DNA of 17,299 bases from Dichomitus squalens LYAD-421 SS1 (taxonomy: Eukaryota > Basidiomycota > Agaricomycetes > Polyporales > Polyporaceae), in assembly GCF_000275845.1 (NCBI RefSeq), contig NW_006766905.1, positions 342,177 to 359,475 of the forward strand, given 5' to 3'. The notes under the pieces were generated by a model. It was not told the DNA's origin, did not search any database, and saw nothing but the letters and a program-made list of their open reading frames with translations. Every line of letters begins with the position of its first letter. Position 1 is the stretch's first letter. A program made the translations under genes and the position numbers. Of the stretch, positions 1 through 9,400 are shown piece after piece.

Positions 1-18
1 ATGCGGTTGGATAAGGTG

Positions 19-48
19 GTATGGTCGCACAATGCTATACAACCATAC
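19..48. repeat. Short inverted repeat (7-bp arms)
   Basis: GTATGGT at 19-25 is perfectly complementary to ACCATAC at 42-48, with a 16-nt loop. No gene is recognised next to it and no function is claimed. With arms this short it could be chance. Confidence 0.4.
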
Positions 49-1411
49 GTCGGGTCAGCTAGTATGTTATCGGTTGCGGCTGGTTGCACTTGGGTTGCGC
101 TGGGGTCTGGTCGGGCAGGGATGGTTGTCGTCGATACACGTCATAGGATATGAATGATTACTACTGTATAAACTGGTATGCGGTCGTATGGCTACACGGT
201 ACGATACAGCTACAATCAGAAACCGGCGAATGGAGGCGGAGCAGACTGGAAACAGTTGAATGTGGTGGGATACCAACGAGAGCTGCCTCTCATGCCACTA
301 GCATGTGTGTCATGCGGTCGTAGAGCTGCCCGGATGCAAGCCATAGAGACAGATGTGAGGCCGACGCTTCTGACGTTCGACTTCAACGCGGCCAGTTGCG
401 ATACTTGGGAAGACCTGAAGGTGACCTCATCAGTAGGGCTCGGCACTGGGGCTCAATAGCGGTGCTCCTCACATACCGTCTACGAGGGAGCAATGCGTCA
501 GAGTTTCTGCGTCGAGACTTTGAGCAACCAGACACAGGGACGCGGTTCGGGCGACTTACCCTGCGATCCGAGGCACTTAGGGTCTTGTAGTGCGCCTCAG
601 AGGCTTCCTGCATACCATCGGCTTCCGTGCACCATCTGCATGCACAAATCCCTCTACAACAGTCAGTGAACCCAGTACCTGATGCGATCAGCGAGTGTCT
701 GGAGTCTGGTAAGTACTTTGCCCCCTTCCTGTTGGGGAGGCCAGTGCGCAGTCATGCCAGGGGTGCCCATTCTTTTGAGGTGTCTTGAGGAAGTACCTAT
801 GATTCATGAAAGCGACATCTTGGTTGTGGCTTGCTGTAGTTGCTATGCATGGGATCGAGTGTTGGATATGTAAGTCTGAAAACCCTAGGGGAGACAGCTT
901 GCATGCGAGGGGATAGGGATGGTAGGCGTAGTGGACAAGAAGGCAAGGCGTACCTTGAACGAATCTGAACGTCGGCGCTTAAAGCGCATGACGTCATATT
1001 CTTACCCTCCTCACCGAGGAAGGATATTGATGGAGAGAAAAGGGAAAGAATGCAGCAGCAGATGGGCATGGAGTAACACTACTCTTCACTGAGAAGGAGC
1101 GATTGAGATTGGGAAAAAGAGGGAAAACGGTGTGTAAAATGCAAATGTGCGATGTTGATATGCATACCAAAGAACTCCTCTTTGCATCCAGCACCTCCTT
1201 GCGTCCGACTCATCCTCATCCTCCCCCTCATCCTTAACTCCTTGAGTAACAGAACAGCATGAGCGGGTGAGGGGCAGTGGAGCGGCGAAATAATTGTAGA
1301 AGTTTGCGGGCTTGGCAGTAGGAGCAAACAGCCGCACACACAGACACCTGGGATGGCTAACCCAAAGGACATGTGTACTGATGTGGACATACGGTAATTA
1401 TGTATTGCATA

Positions 1412-1455
1412 GCTACAGACATGCTACGGACAGGTTAGACACAAGCTAGAGACAG
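1412..1455. repeat. Four imperfect 11-nt tandem units
   Basis: Consecutive units GCTACAGACAT, GCTACGGACAG, GTTAGACACAA and GCTAGAGACAG share the pattern GCTA-nn-GACA. The period of 11 nt is about one DNA helical turn, so the shared bases would lie on one face of the helix. It lies in gene-free DNA about 430 bp beyond the PDX2 stop codon. Function unknown. Confidence 0.55.
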
Positions 1456-1882
1456 GCTTAAGTCGACGTCACCGGTGTCAGGACATGCGTACTGCCTGTC
1501 CGATCCGGTCAGTTAGAGACATGTATTGAGCGCCCAGAATCGTCCGCCCAATATCAACCAAGACCTCCCGATCTCAACCGCTCTGACACGACTTTCGCCG
1601 ACGTCAACCAGCTGAGCCCATGTAAGTTCTCACTGGGATTCATCAATCGAACCGTAATAGTCATGTAAGTTTGACCTGCGGGTACCTGAGAAGCTTATCC
1701 GGCAGCTAACATTGTCTCTGGTAACTGATGACCTCAACCCACACCTCAAAAGGATATTTGGGGGAGGAACGTACGTTATGGCCCAGCACGAAGCAAGACG
1801 GAAAACGTAGCGATGTGATATAGGAGAACGTCTATCATCATAGTCATTGTGTCCCGTTAAATCAAGTAGATACCGCGATTAA

Positions 1883-2824
1883 TCAAGCCGGGGAAGACGA
1901 GCGCGAGCCGAGCGTTGGCAGAACGCACTCCCGTACGAAGTACTCGTGGAAGCGATCGTCCTTAGTGAGCTCGGGGTGGAAGGTGGTGAGAAGGTGCAGG
2001 CCTTGCCGAAGCGCGACGATCGTACGTGGGTCTCGAGGGTCTGTGTCGTCCTCGTCAGGGGGAATGACTGTCTGACTCGCGGGTAGGAGGGAAGCGGATA
2101 TGCGAGAGATGATCTGGATTGGGGGGTCTGTTGGCGAGGGCTTCAGGTTCACGACGACCTACATGATCACGAGTACGAGCGGTCAGCCTTCTCGCCGCAT
2201 AGGAAGAAAGATCGAAGACGTACGGGTGCACGGATGAAGATGCCGTGGAAGGGGCGGTTGGACTCGCGGAGACCCTCCACCTCCAGAGGCGCCTCGAACG
2301 ACTCAACTTGAGACCCAAAGCCATTGCGCTCGACGGTGACAGAAATACCGCCTAATAACTCCTGCCCGCCCTTCTTTGCATTCTCGACCCACTGAGCCAG
2401 AAGGATCGCGCCCGCACATGTACCCCAGACAGGCTTCGTCTTGAGGAACTCGCGTATGGGCTCGAGGAGCCCCGCTAGGCGCGCGAGGAGGGCAATGGTC
2501 GTCGACTCTGTCCGAAATGGAATCACACGAGCGATATGTTAATCCACTTCGTAACGCAGGTAGAATGGATGTGTGCGCACCTCCACCAGGTATGATGAGC
2601 GCATCGCACTTGTCGAGATCCTCTGGCTGGCGAATGAGGACGATGACGACTCGTTTCTTGAGCGAAAGCTTCTGCAGCATCACCTGATGCTCGGCAAAGG
2701 CGCCCTGCAGAGCTATGGGTTGGGACGCGGGGTAAGTACAATTTCGCTTCGCGCTCAACGAACGATTCTGCGTACCGAGGATACCGATGGTGACATCTTG
2801 GCTAGGGGAGGTGGTCTGCGGCAT
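1883..2824 (-). CDS. PDX2: Pyridoxal 5'-phosphate synthase glutaminase subunit (Pdx2/SNO/PdxT family)
   Basis: This enzyme hydrolyses glutamine and passes the ammonia to Pdx1 to make pyridoxal 5'-phosphate (DXP-independent vitamin B6 pathway, cytosolic). Four exons join in consistent phase: 2824-2776, 2712-2581, 2507-2224 and 2158-1883, giving about 246 residues, normal for fungi. Visible family motifs, in order: [14 protein letters not shown] near residue 12 (rebuilt across intron 1), IIPGGEST around 56-63 (rebuilt across intron 2), [11 protein letters not shown] with the nucleophilic Cys near 91, the [15 protein letters not shown] stretch around 141-155, and FHPELT with the catalytic His/Glu near 216/218. 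Exon 4 carries a short acidic insert (PDEDDTD) before the HPE motif. Introns are 63, 73 and 65 nt. The start is the ATG just before the first beta strand. Its partner Pdx1 is not in the window. The HRP1 gene diverges from it. All catalytic residues are present, so it appears intact. Confidence 0.93.
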
Positions 2825-3360
2825 TCCAGGTTCCAGGGAGGGCTCGCTAGGGCTCGTCCGAGGTGGCGAAGTCTAGGTGCGCGCGGTCAATGACGCCTGT
2901 CAGGTGTCTAGGCAGTGGGGGCGCCGCGTGAAGTCTCTGACTATGCGACTTCTGCTGTCCGCGTCGAGTGTAGACTCTGTGTGAGGAGCCGCGAGGTTTA
3001 TGAAGGTGTACCACAGAGATCCAAGCCATGACCAGGGCAGCCGGGGCAAAATGACTGTGTGCGGCACATGGTAGTGTGAGTCTGGGGCCGAAAATACGAA
3101 ATGATTTAAAGCCCGATTGCGGGACCTGATCGAGGAAGACACGCCCCGCATATCCTGCGGTAATCCGCATTTCGGGGCCCGCTTGGTTTTTGATATCCCG
3201 GCAAAGCTCCGACAGAACGGGACGCTCAGTCATCAGGGGGAGCGCCCTTCGTCCTCTCTTCCTGACCATCATCTCCCGGCTCCAGCTTCGTTTTCCCTCT
3301 CTGTCTGTACATCCATCCGCCCGCCTGGTTCGACTCGGCCTGTCTTTAGTCTAGCTCAAG
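2825..3360. promoter_or_regulatory. Divergent intergenic region between PDX2 and HRP1
   Basis: This 536-bp gap lies between the start codons of the minus-strand PDX2 gene and the plus-strand HRP1 gene, so it must hold both promoters and 5' UTRs. The HRP1-proximal part, about 3247-3345, is strongly pyrimidine-rich, a common feature next to transcription starts in fungi. I see no clear TATA box. A 141-codon minus-strand frame at 2847-3272 runs through it but shows no family resemblance and I do not treat it as a gene. Confidence 0.6.
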
Positions 3361-5711
3361 ATGTCTGACCTTGACGCTGATCTGTACGGTGGTGAGTACG
3401 CTCAACCTGACTCGACCCTTCCCTTCCGGCTGTGGCCCCGTCCAGTATGCAATCCCAAGCTGCCCTCGCCTAAAAGTTGTGGTCGGTCACAGAGGGCCAT
3501 GTAGAATACAGCACACCTGCGTATATGCGGGTTCGTGTCGATGGCGGCAGTGTTGAGTTGGAATACTCGTCTTTTGCGTTATCATTCGTGCTGTGTGTTG
3601 CCCCACGGAGACGCCATTTGGCAATGGGTCACATTATGGTTTGTGGTATTGCCCTGAGCTGTACATGGATAACATGCGCGTGGTTGCCGAGCGTCACGAC
3701 CTTTGCCCTTGGTATTCCAGACCAGGCTCCTATCGATCTCCATATACTGCCTATGCCTTTTCATCCGACCCTTGCTGGCGTGCTAACCAACGTTCTCAGA
3801 TCTTTACGCAAATGACGAGAACGAGTTTGCAGTTCCTTTACAAGACCCCAACTCCCATGGCAAGGCAGAAGCCCACGAGCCTCCAAAGGAAGAAAAAAAC
3901 CCTCCTGTCAAGCAAGAAGTAACGCAATCTCCAAAGCCGGCAATTGCGCCGCCTCGCGAAGATGTCAAGCCACAAGTGTCATCGTCCGACGATTCCGGAA
4001 CCAGCGCTATTCCCTCTTACACCTCACCTACACAGCAGATACCTACCTATCAAGAACGACAACTGGATTATAGCGAGCCCGCACCGCCAAGGCACGATAG
4101 CTACCAGGGTGCCCCCGGAGTCGACCGGCCCGTACGGCCTTCGGAAATGAAAGAGGAGGGGTGAGTGTCTGGTCCGCTATGCGACTAACATTGATAGCTC
4201 TCGACTCTCTACTGGCGCTCGCTGTGTGGCTTGTCTGGGTTGGAAGTCGCCTCGGGACCGGTGATAGATACGAGACGATAGCAATGCCCTTGCGGTAGCA
4301 ACGTCGCCCTCACCTAGCTAGCACTAGCATGCACTAGCACGTCGGCTTTTCTAGGTCTAGGCTAGCACTGTCGCACACAGTAGAGTCGTCCACTTTCTCC
4401 TCCTTGTCATGACTGCTTTTTGTTCTAGGTATCGGATGCTAATGACAGCGCTTTCTTTCCATGTACCCCGCGTCCCGCATCTCGTCCCGCGTGCTTGCAA
4501 ACCGGCGGTTGTATTGTAGCAAAATGTTTATCGGCGGCTTGAACTGGGATACAACAGATGGTACATACATCATGGCGGTTCGTTTTCTCGTGTATAGTAG
4601 CGCTGAACAGTTGTTGCAGAGGCGTTGAAAAAGTACTTCTCACAATTTGGCAAAGTCGAGGCGTGCACCATTATGCGCGACGCGGCGGGTCGCTCCCGCT
4701 GCTTCGCATTCCTCACGTTCGAGGACCCCGCATCCGTGAACGCCGTCATGGTTCGCGAGCACTTCCTAGACGGCAAGATCGTACGTTGTGTCGTGATAGC
4801 CTTGTGTCTCGTATAGTGATCGCTCATCATTGGCTATCCTTCTCATAGATCGACCCTAAGCGCGCGATCCCTCGGCAGGAGCACCAGCGTGCGACTAAGC
4901 TCTTCATTGGTGGCCTCCCCGGATCCGTCACGTCCGAATCGATGCGCGAGTACTTCACCCAGTTCGGCAAGGTCGTCGATGCCACCGTCATGCTCGATCG
5001 TGAGACGGGACGGAGCAAAGGCTTTGGCTTTGTCTCGTTCGAAAACGTCAATGTCGAGCCTATGCTTGGCTTCGGCAACCTGCAGATTGACGGCAAGCTG
5101 GTGAGCTTTGACCGTTCCTGTTCGCATCTTCTGCCCTTGTGCTCACAATTACGCTGCAGATCGACGTCAAACTCGCTCAGCCCCGCTCGCAGCGCGAGGC
5201 CTACGCCGAAGGCGGCGGGCAAACCTCGCGCAGCGGATACAGCAACCAGAACTACGCTGGCGGGGGCGGCGGTGCGTACGGCAACCAAAACTACAGCGGA
5301 CAAGCTGTCGCCAGCGGGGCAGGTGCGGCCGCTGGCGCGCCAGCTGGCAACGCATCATTCGACCCGCAGGCACTCGCACAGCTCTACACACGCATGATCT
5401 CGCAGATCGGGGGCATGAACCCGATGATGGGCGGCATGAATCCGGGCATGATGGGCGGGCAGTACGGTGGTGCCATGGGCGGCGGGATGGGCATGCGTGG
5501 AGGGGCGATGATGGGCGGTCCTGGAATGGGCATGGGAAGGGGCGGAGGCATGGGCCCTGGGGGCGCAATGGGCTTGCAGAATGGGCCGGGCTCGCTGGGA
5601 CCTAACGTCCCGAGGGGCCCGAGGAACGCCCCGACGGGACCGGCCGGCGGGGTTGGGCCGCAGCGGGCGGGGCAGAGGGGACAGCACAGCTACCACCCGT
5701 ACGCGCGGTGA
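3361..5711 (+). CDS. HRP1: Hrp1/Nab4-type RNA-binding protein (cleavage factor IB), two RRMs
   Basis: Nuclear, shuttling hnRNP-like protein. In yeast, Hrp1 binds UA-rich efficiency elements and works with CF IA (Rna14, Rna15, Pcf11, Clp1) in mRNA 3'-end formation. Exons: 3361-3391, 3800-4160, 4520-4560, 4620-4780, 4849-5100 and 5160-5711, all phases consistent, about 465 residues. Residues 1-130 are an acidic/proline-rich disordered start. RRM1 (about 131-205) opens with KMFIGGLNWDTTD (RNP2) and has RNP1 as RCFAFLTF. RRM2 (about 214-290) has KLFIGGLP and KGFGFVSF. Next come Tyr/Asn/Gly repeats, an FDPQALAQLYTRM helix near 349, and a long Gly/Met-rich low-complexity tail. Oddities: RNP1 of RRM1 has Cys where Gly is usual, and the first two introns are 408 and 359 nt while the others are 59-68 nt. 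A sister hnRNP (Musashi/DAZAP-like) is the main alternative, but the EEGKMFIGGLNWDTTDE lead-in and the RRM-RRM-Gly order favour Hrp1. Confidence 0.88.
3392..3799 (+). other. Long first intron of HRP1 (408 nt)
   Basis: The donor is GTGAGT directly after codon 10. The acceptor CAG at 3797-3799 sits just downstream of a near-ideal branch point, TGCTAAC (about 3780-3786). The splice joins MSDLDADLYG to DLYANDENEF in phase. At 408 nt it is six to seven times the usual intron size in this window. Open frames inside it (for example 3593-3922) have no family resemblance. Confidence 0.8.
4161..4519 (+). other. Long second intron of HRP1 (359 nt), with a CTAG-rich cluster
   Basis: The donor GTGAGT is at 4161. 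The acceptor TAG at 4517-4519 restores GKMFIGGLNW at the start of RRM1. Inside, a closer branch-point/acceptor pair (CTAAC near 4185, TAG at 4195-4197) would make a 37-nt intron and run into a stop at 4262-4264. A cluster of seven CTAG tetramers lies at 4314-4365, including a direct repeat of GCACTAGCA at 4321-4329 and 4331-4339. The length and content suggest a regulatory intron, but that is inference. Confidence 0.75.
4314..4365 (+). repeat. CTAG-rich cluster with GCACTAGCA direct repeat
   Basis: CTAG occurs at 4314, 4318, 4324, 4334, 4351, 4357 and 4362, seven times in 52 nt. GCACTAGCA is repeated exactly at 4321 and 4331. It lies wholly inside HRP1 intron 2, where each TAG is also a potential decoy splice acceptor. 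Function unknown. Confidence 0.6.
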
Positions 5712-5722
5712 AGTGCCGCTTG

Positions 5723-5739
5723 AGGTGCAGTTAGCACCT
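5723..5739 (+). other. Small hairpin just after the HRP1 stop codon
   Basis: AGGTGC (5723-5728) pairs with GCACCT (5734-5739) across a 5-nt loop, starting 12 nt after the TGA. It would form a 6-bp stem at the start of the 3' UTR. It is too short to be sure it is more than chance. It is not a bacterial-type terminator: no U tract follows. Confidence 0.35.
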
Positions 5740-6103
5740 TTAAGTTAGTTTGTAGATCGATCAGTACGCTATGGACTGTTGTCTGAGTAATGTTTGTATG
5801 TTATGAGCGAGTTCTCTTGGCAACGATGCGAGAGAGAGAGGATGTTCTACGCTGGAGCGGCATGCATTGTTCGGTGTAAGGCGCCGAGAGTCAGTTTTAA
5901 CGGATACAATGCAGACGCTAATATACAAGAACGAATAAGGAGTCCCCAGGTCGCGGAATCTTACACATACATGAGTCCTACTGCCGGTTCTCCTGCCAGA
6001 TGTATCAATGCTGCAGACGGGTTTGCTCCGTGCTAGAGCCTAATCTAATGAGCAACAAGTTACAACAACAAGCAGCTTCAGCCGCGCAGAGGATTTCCGG
6101 ATT

Positions 6104-6290
6104 TCATTGAGGTAGCGAGCTCCGAGCCAAGCAAATTTCAGTGTATCGTCTTTTATAGCCATTGAAATCCCTGTTTTCCAACGCATCTGCCTGTCCCCTG
6201 CGGACATTGTCGTAGATATCAAGCGCCTCAGGAACATTCGCCACTGCTACAGAAGGGTGTGCGAGGATGGTCGCGAGGTGTGCGCTCACC
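6104..6290 (-). pseudogene. Relic exon of an FAD-dependent monooxygenase (salicylate-hydroxylase-like C-terminus)
   Basis: The minus-strand frame from about 6290 to the TGA at 6104 reads AHLATILAHPSV, then NVPEALDIYDNVRR, then FNGYKRRYTE. This resembles the C-terminal FAD-domain segment of fungal FAD-binding monooxygenases (group A flavoprotein, salicylate hydroxylase type), where a helix of the form DA-x-L-x-LA-x-LL-x-HP is followed by AL-x-YD-x-x-RRP. The upstream parts expected for an intact enzyme (Rossmann GxGxxG, DG and GD motifs) are absent: the bases before it hold a TAG and no recognisable exon, and the next gene begins about 200 bp away. I therefore call it an isolated fragment left from a degraded or rearranged gene. 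The assignment rests on remembered family patterns over about 50 residues. Confidence 0.5.
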
Positions 6291-6496
6291 TAGTGTTATA
6301 GCAGGTTTGACGTGTGAGGGCAGTTCTGATAGTATTTCGTCGTTTGATCGGCCGACAACTGATTGCGATCCAATTCAAGGTCGTTTCTGACCCAACCACT
6401 TGATATCAGTTATTCTAATGTCCAGGAAGTTCTACGTAGCAGAAAGCATAATTCGATCATGCCATACGCAAAGTGACAAGAAAAATAATAACGATG

Positions 6497-9400
6497 CTAC
6501 AGCTTGAGGGTAATAAGCGTAGCAGGCATCTGGTTGGGAAGCATACCCCGGTCGTGCTTTTTGATAGCAGCCGTAAGAGCAACACACGCCTGTTGATTCG
6601 ATCTCATCAAGTCCTCGGTCCTATGGATCATATTCCTTCCGATTGTGGCGTACCCGACTTCGAGATCGACAAGCCTATTGAAATGGGTGATGCTACGCGG
6701 CAGGAACTCAGCGCAGTGGACTCGAAAGGTCAAGTGAAGCTACCTTTGGATGCGAAGCGCCTGTAGGTCGGCAGCGGCATAACGCAAGAGTTCGTCGCGA
6801 CCGACACGAGCTTCATGTCTGACACCTTCGAACTTGTTCGCGATACTTCTAACGGTGACCTGTAAAGATATCCTGAGCCGCGCAGCCGGAACACGCCCGT
6901 AGACATACGTGCCTGGTGAAGCTTGTTCAAGACGCTCACGATGGCTTCTAAGCCGGGATCGCCGACACCGGTGTTGATGTCCACGAGTGTCTCGTCACCT
7001 TCGTTGAAGTCCTTGGTGAGGACACGCGCCCCGCGTGCCCCACGTGTGGCGGATGTAAGAGTCTCCTGTTGTTTCTTGACGTAGTCGTGTTCACGGCGAG
7101 CAGACCCCGACGGGAGCTGAGTCGGAGACGTAAACCTAACTGCACGAGAACGCTGGGCGGGTTGAGGGAGGTGCTGGAAAGGGTTAGGAACGAGTCTTTC
7201 TCCCTTCCCAGCGCAGAAGAGAGCGTTCCCAGTTGTCACAACACGCGAGACACCGATACCCTCGTGAGGTCTATGGACGGGAGCAGCCTCCGACTTGACT
7301 ATCTTGGCCGCAGTCTTAGGAGGGGAGTCGAACGTTAAGTCGATGACCTCCTGCTCCTGCTTGACCTGTATAGTGGGGGATGCAGCAACGGTTGTCGTTG
7401 ACTCCAAAGCCAGTGAATGTCAATAACATAAGGGAAATCAGACATTGCGACATACCCCCATCACGCCGTCTATCTTCTCGGCTATCGTGTTTACGTTGGA
7501 TTGAGGAGCGGCTGAGACGATCGTGTTGCACTTCTCCACGGGCGGCCAGGGTGGAAGACCGTGCATTGGCGTCTTGTCCAGAATACTTACGAGTGCATGC
7601 TTGGTAGCATTGTGTTCACTAGCGAGCAACGCGTCGACATGAGAATACGGGATACGCTGTGCGACTGTGTCCCACGGCATTTCGGCCACCTTCGGTTTAG
7701 TGGAGCGGAGCTTGGTTGCCTATGGCCTGATAAGAACCTAGCAATTCGAGCAAAACTGTTTGTTATCACCTGTGCAGAAGAAGAGTGGATGATCTGCCCT
7801 GAGACCTCCGCCGTGGACAAATCGGAGAACACCATCTCCGGCTGCGACGGCTGAATGTCGTCGAGGAACTAGTGTCATGTCAGATTGATCTGAGTAACAC
7901 ATCGGATCCAACTCACAGGTAGGTTCGAGGGGTCAGAAGCGAGAAGATCTTCGGCGACAGGAGCTGCGGGCACGTCGGTATAGTCTTGATTCATCCGTGT
8001 CTTTGTGATCTCCATTACTCCTTCGCTGCCTTGATGAGTGTGCAAGTCAGCAGCGCGGGCACATAGAGGATCCGTGACTGGTACTAGATCGGAAGAATGA
8101 GCTGCGGCAGACGCAGATTCTGCGTCCTCCTTGGGGGCTTTGAGCGGGGGCCTCTCTACTTCCTGTACCTTCATCGCGCCTTTTGCTGCTCTACGAGGCC
8201 AAGGAAGTACGCGGGGAATAACCCCCGTCTCAGCCTCCTCCTTGCCCGCATTGGGTTTCAAGTTCTGATCTACGACGGCCACGTCGTCCGACTTGTGCAT
8301 ACTTGCCGGCGCTCCACCCGCCTTCGCACTAGGTTGTACCTTCTTAGCCTTCGCTCGTTTGTCGGCGCCCTCAGGTCGTGCGGCGTTCCTTGCTCTCGTA
8401 GTCATATGCGTCTTCATCTCTTGACCGTCCTTCACTGAGTCACTGAGGTCGTTCATCTTCTCGACGTTGTTCGTTTCAGGGGTTTTGACATCAACCTTGG
8501 TCTCTAACTCCTCCAGTCGTGCATGTTTCACAATTGCGGCCACATTCTTCGCCATCGTGGCCTTCTTCGCAGATACCTTTCTAACGCTAAGTGCGGGAGA
8601 GCACGACGTCCCAGCAGCGGCAGGAGGAACAGAATGCTGAGGTGGGCCAGCTGGTAGCTCATCATAGTCGATATCGACAGCAGTCCCTTTCATCACACTC
8701 CCAGTCGGAACTGTAGGACCAGATGTAGAACCAAGCTTGTCGACGGCATCCTGAGATGGTGATGAGGTCCGTGCCCTCCGAGCGTGGTACCTCTTCCGCG
8801 CTTGCATGGGTCGCCGTAGCGCAGGCGAATCGTCAGAGCGCTTTTTTGTAGACGTCTCGGACATGTCTCGATGAGTTGGTTTAGACACAAGCGCAGTAGA
8901 TTTGACAGGACCAAAACCAGACCCAGATCCAGAGCGAGTACGAGCACGCTTCGCTGGCCGAGCAGTACTTGCAGTCTCTTTGTCGCGAGGCACGAGAGGA
9001 GCATCATCGTCGGAACTTTCCGGGATAGCCTTCCTCTTGACAGCCTTGACCGGAGCAGAGACCACCACGAGCTGTTGTTTCTTGCGGAGACCCGCCTTGA
9101 CGGACTTCTTGGCGCCGGGAGTGGGAGAGCTGCTAGCAGGAACTACGGCTACGATCAGTGAGATGAGAGGTATGATGTGCATTCTTGACATACTGAGATC
9201 ATCGAGGACGTCAGTCGCTTTCGCAACTACAGACATCGCAGATCGTGTAGACCTAGAAGCAGCAGCAACAGTGCAAGGGGAGTCCAGCAAGACATCTTCG
9301 GAAGCAGGAATGCGGGACATGGGTAGCTTTGTGACGAGAGCGCTCTTGAGCGCAGACTTGGGCACGACAGGCGGAGATGAGAGGGGAGCGTTAAAATCAG

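Larger units (their letters stand above)
1..1882. other. No supported gene; upstream intergenic region
   Basis: I see no open frame here with recognisable family motifs. The open stretches are short and of unusual composition, for example a Ser/Leu/Pro-rich minus-strand frame at about 1079-1390. The region holds an inverted repeat at 19-48, a four-unit 11-nt repeat at 1412-1455, and four plus-strand GTAAGT hexamers (709, 870, 1622, 1665). It ends at the stop codon of the PDX2 gene, so its last few hundred bases probably include that gene's 3' UTR. A decayed gene or a non-coding transcript is possible, but nothing seen proves either. Confidence 0.5.
5712..6496. other. Convergent 3' intergenic region
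   Basis: The HRP1 gene (plus) and the axis-like gene (minus) end facing each other here, so both 3' UTRs and polyadenylation sites must lie within 785 bp. Apart from the small hairpin at 5723-5739 and the relic exon at 6104-6290, I see nothing coding. Plus-strand TTTGTATGTTATG at about 5794-5806 resembles a U/G/A-rich polyadenylation element of fungal genes, but no exact site can be set from sequence alone. Confidence 0.55.

Noticed and set aside
797..1390. Overlapping minus-strand frames of 83-103 codons
   Set aside because: Ser/Leu/Pro/Cys-rich, mutually overlapping in different frames, and with no recognisable motif; they look like open non-coding DNA.
2847..3272. A 141-codon minus-strand open frame in the PDX2/HRP1 divergent region
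   Set aside because: No family resemblance, rich in Arg/His/Pro typical of translated non-coding DNA, and it would overlap the HRP1 5' leader and the PDX2 promoter.
3593..3922. A 109-codon plus-strand frame overlapping HRP1 intron 1 and exon 2
   Set aside because: The HRP1 reading frame in exon 2 is different and continuous with the RRMs. The intron has a near-perfect branch point and acceptor, so this frame is a by-product.
6730..6912. Unspliced read-through C-terminus of the axis-like gene ending at 6730
   Set aside because: The read-through sequence lacks any heptad pattern, while the spliced path through the GC-AG intron and the next intron gives a continuous amphipathic coil ending at 6497.
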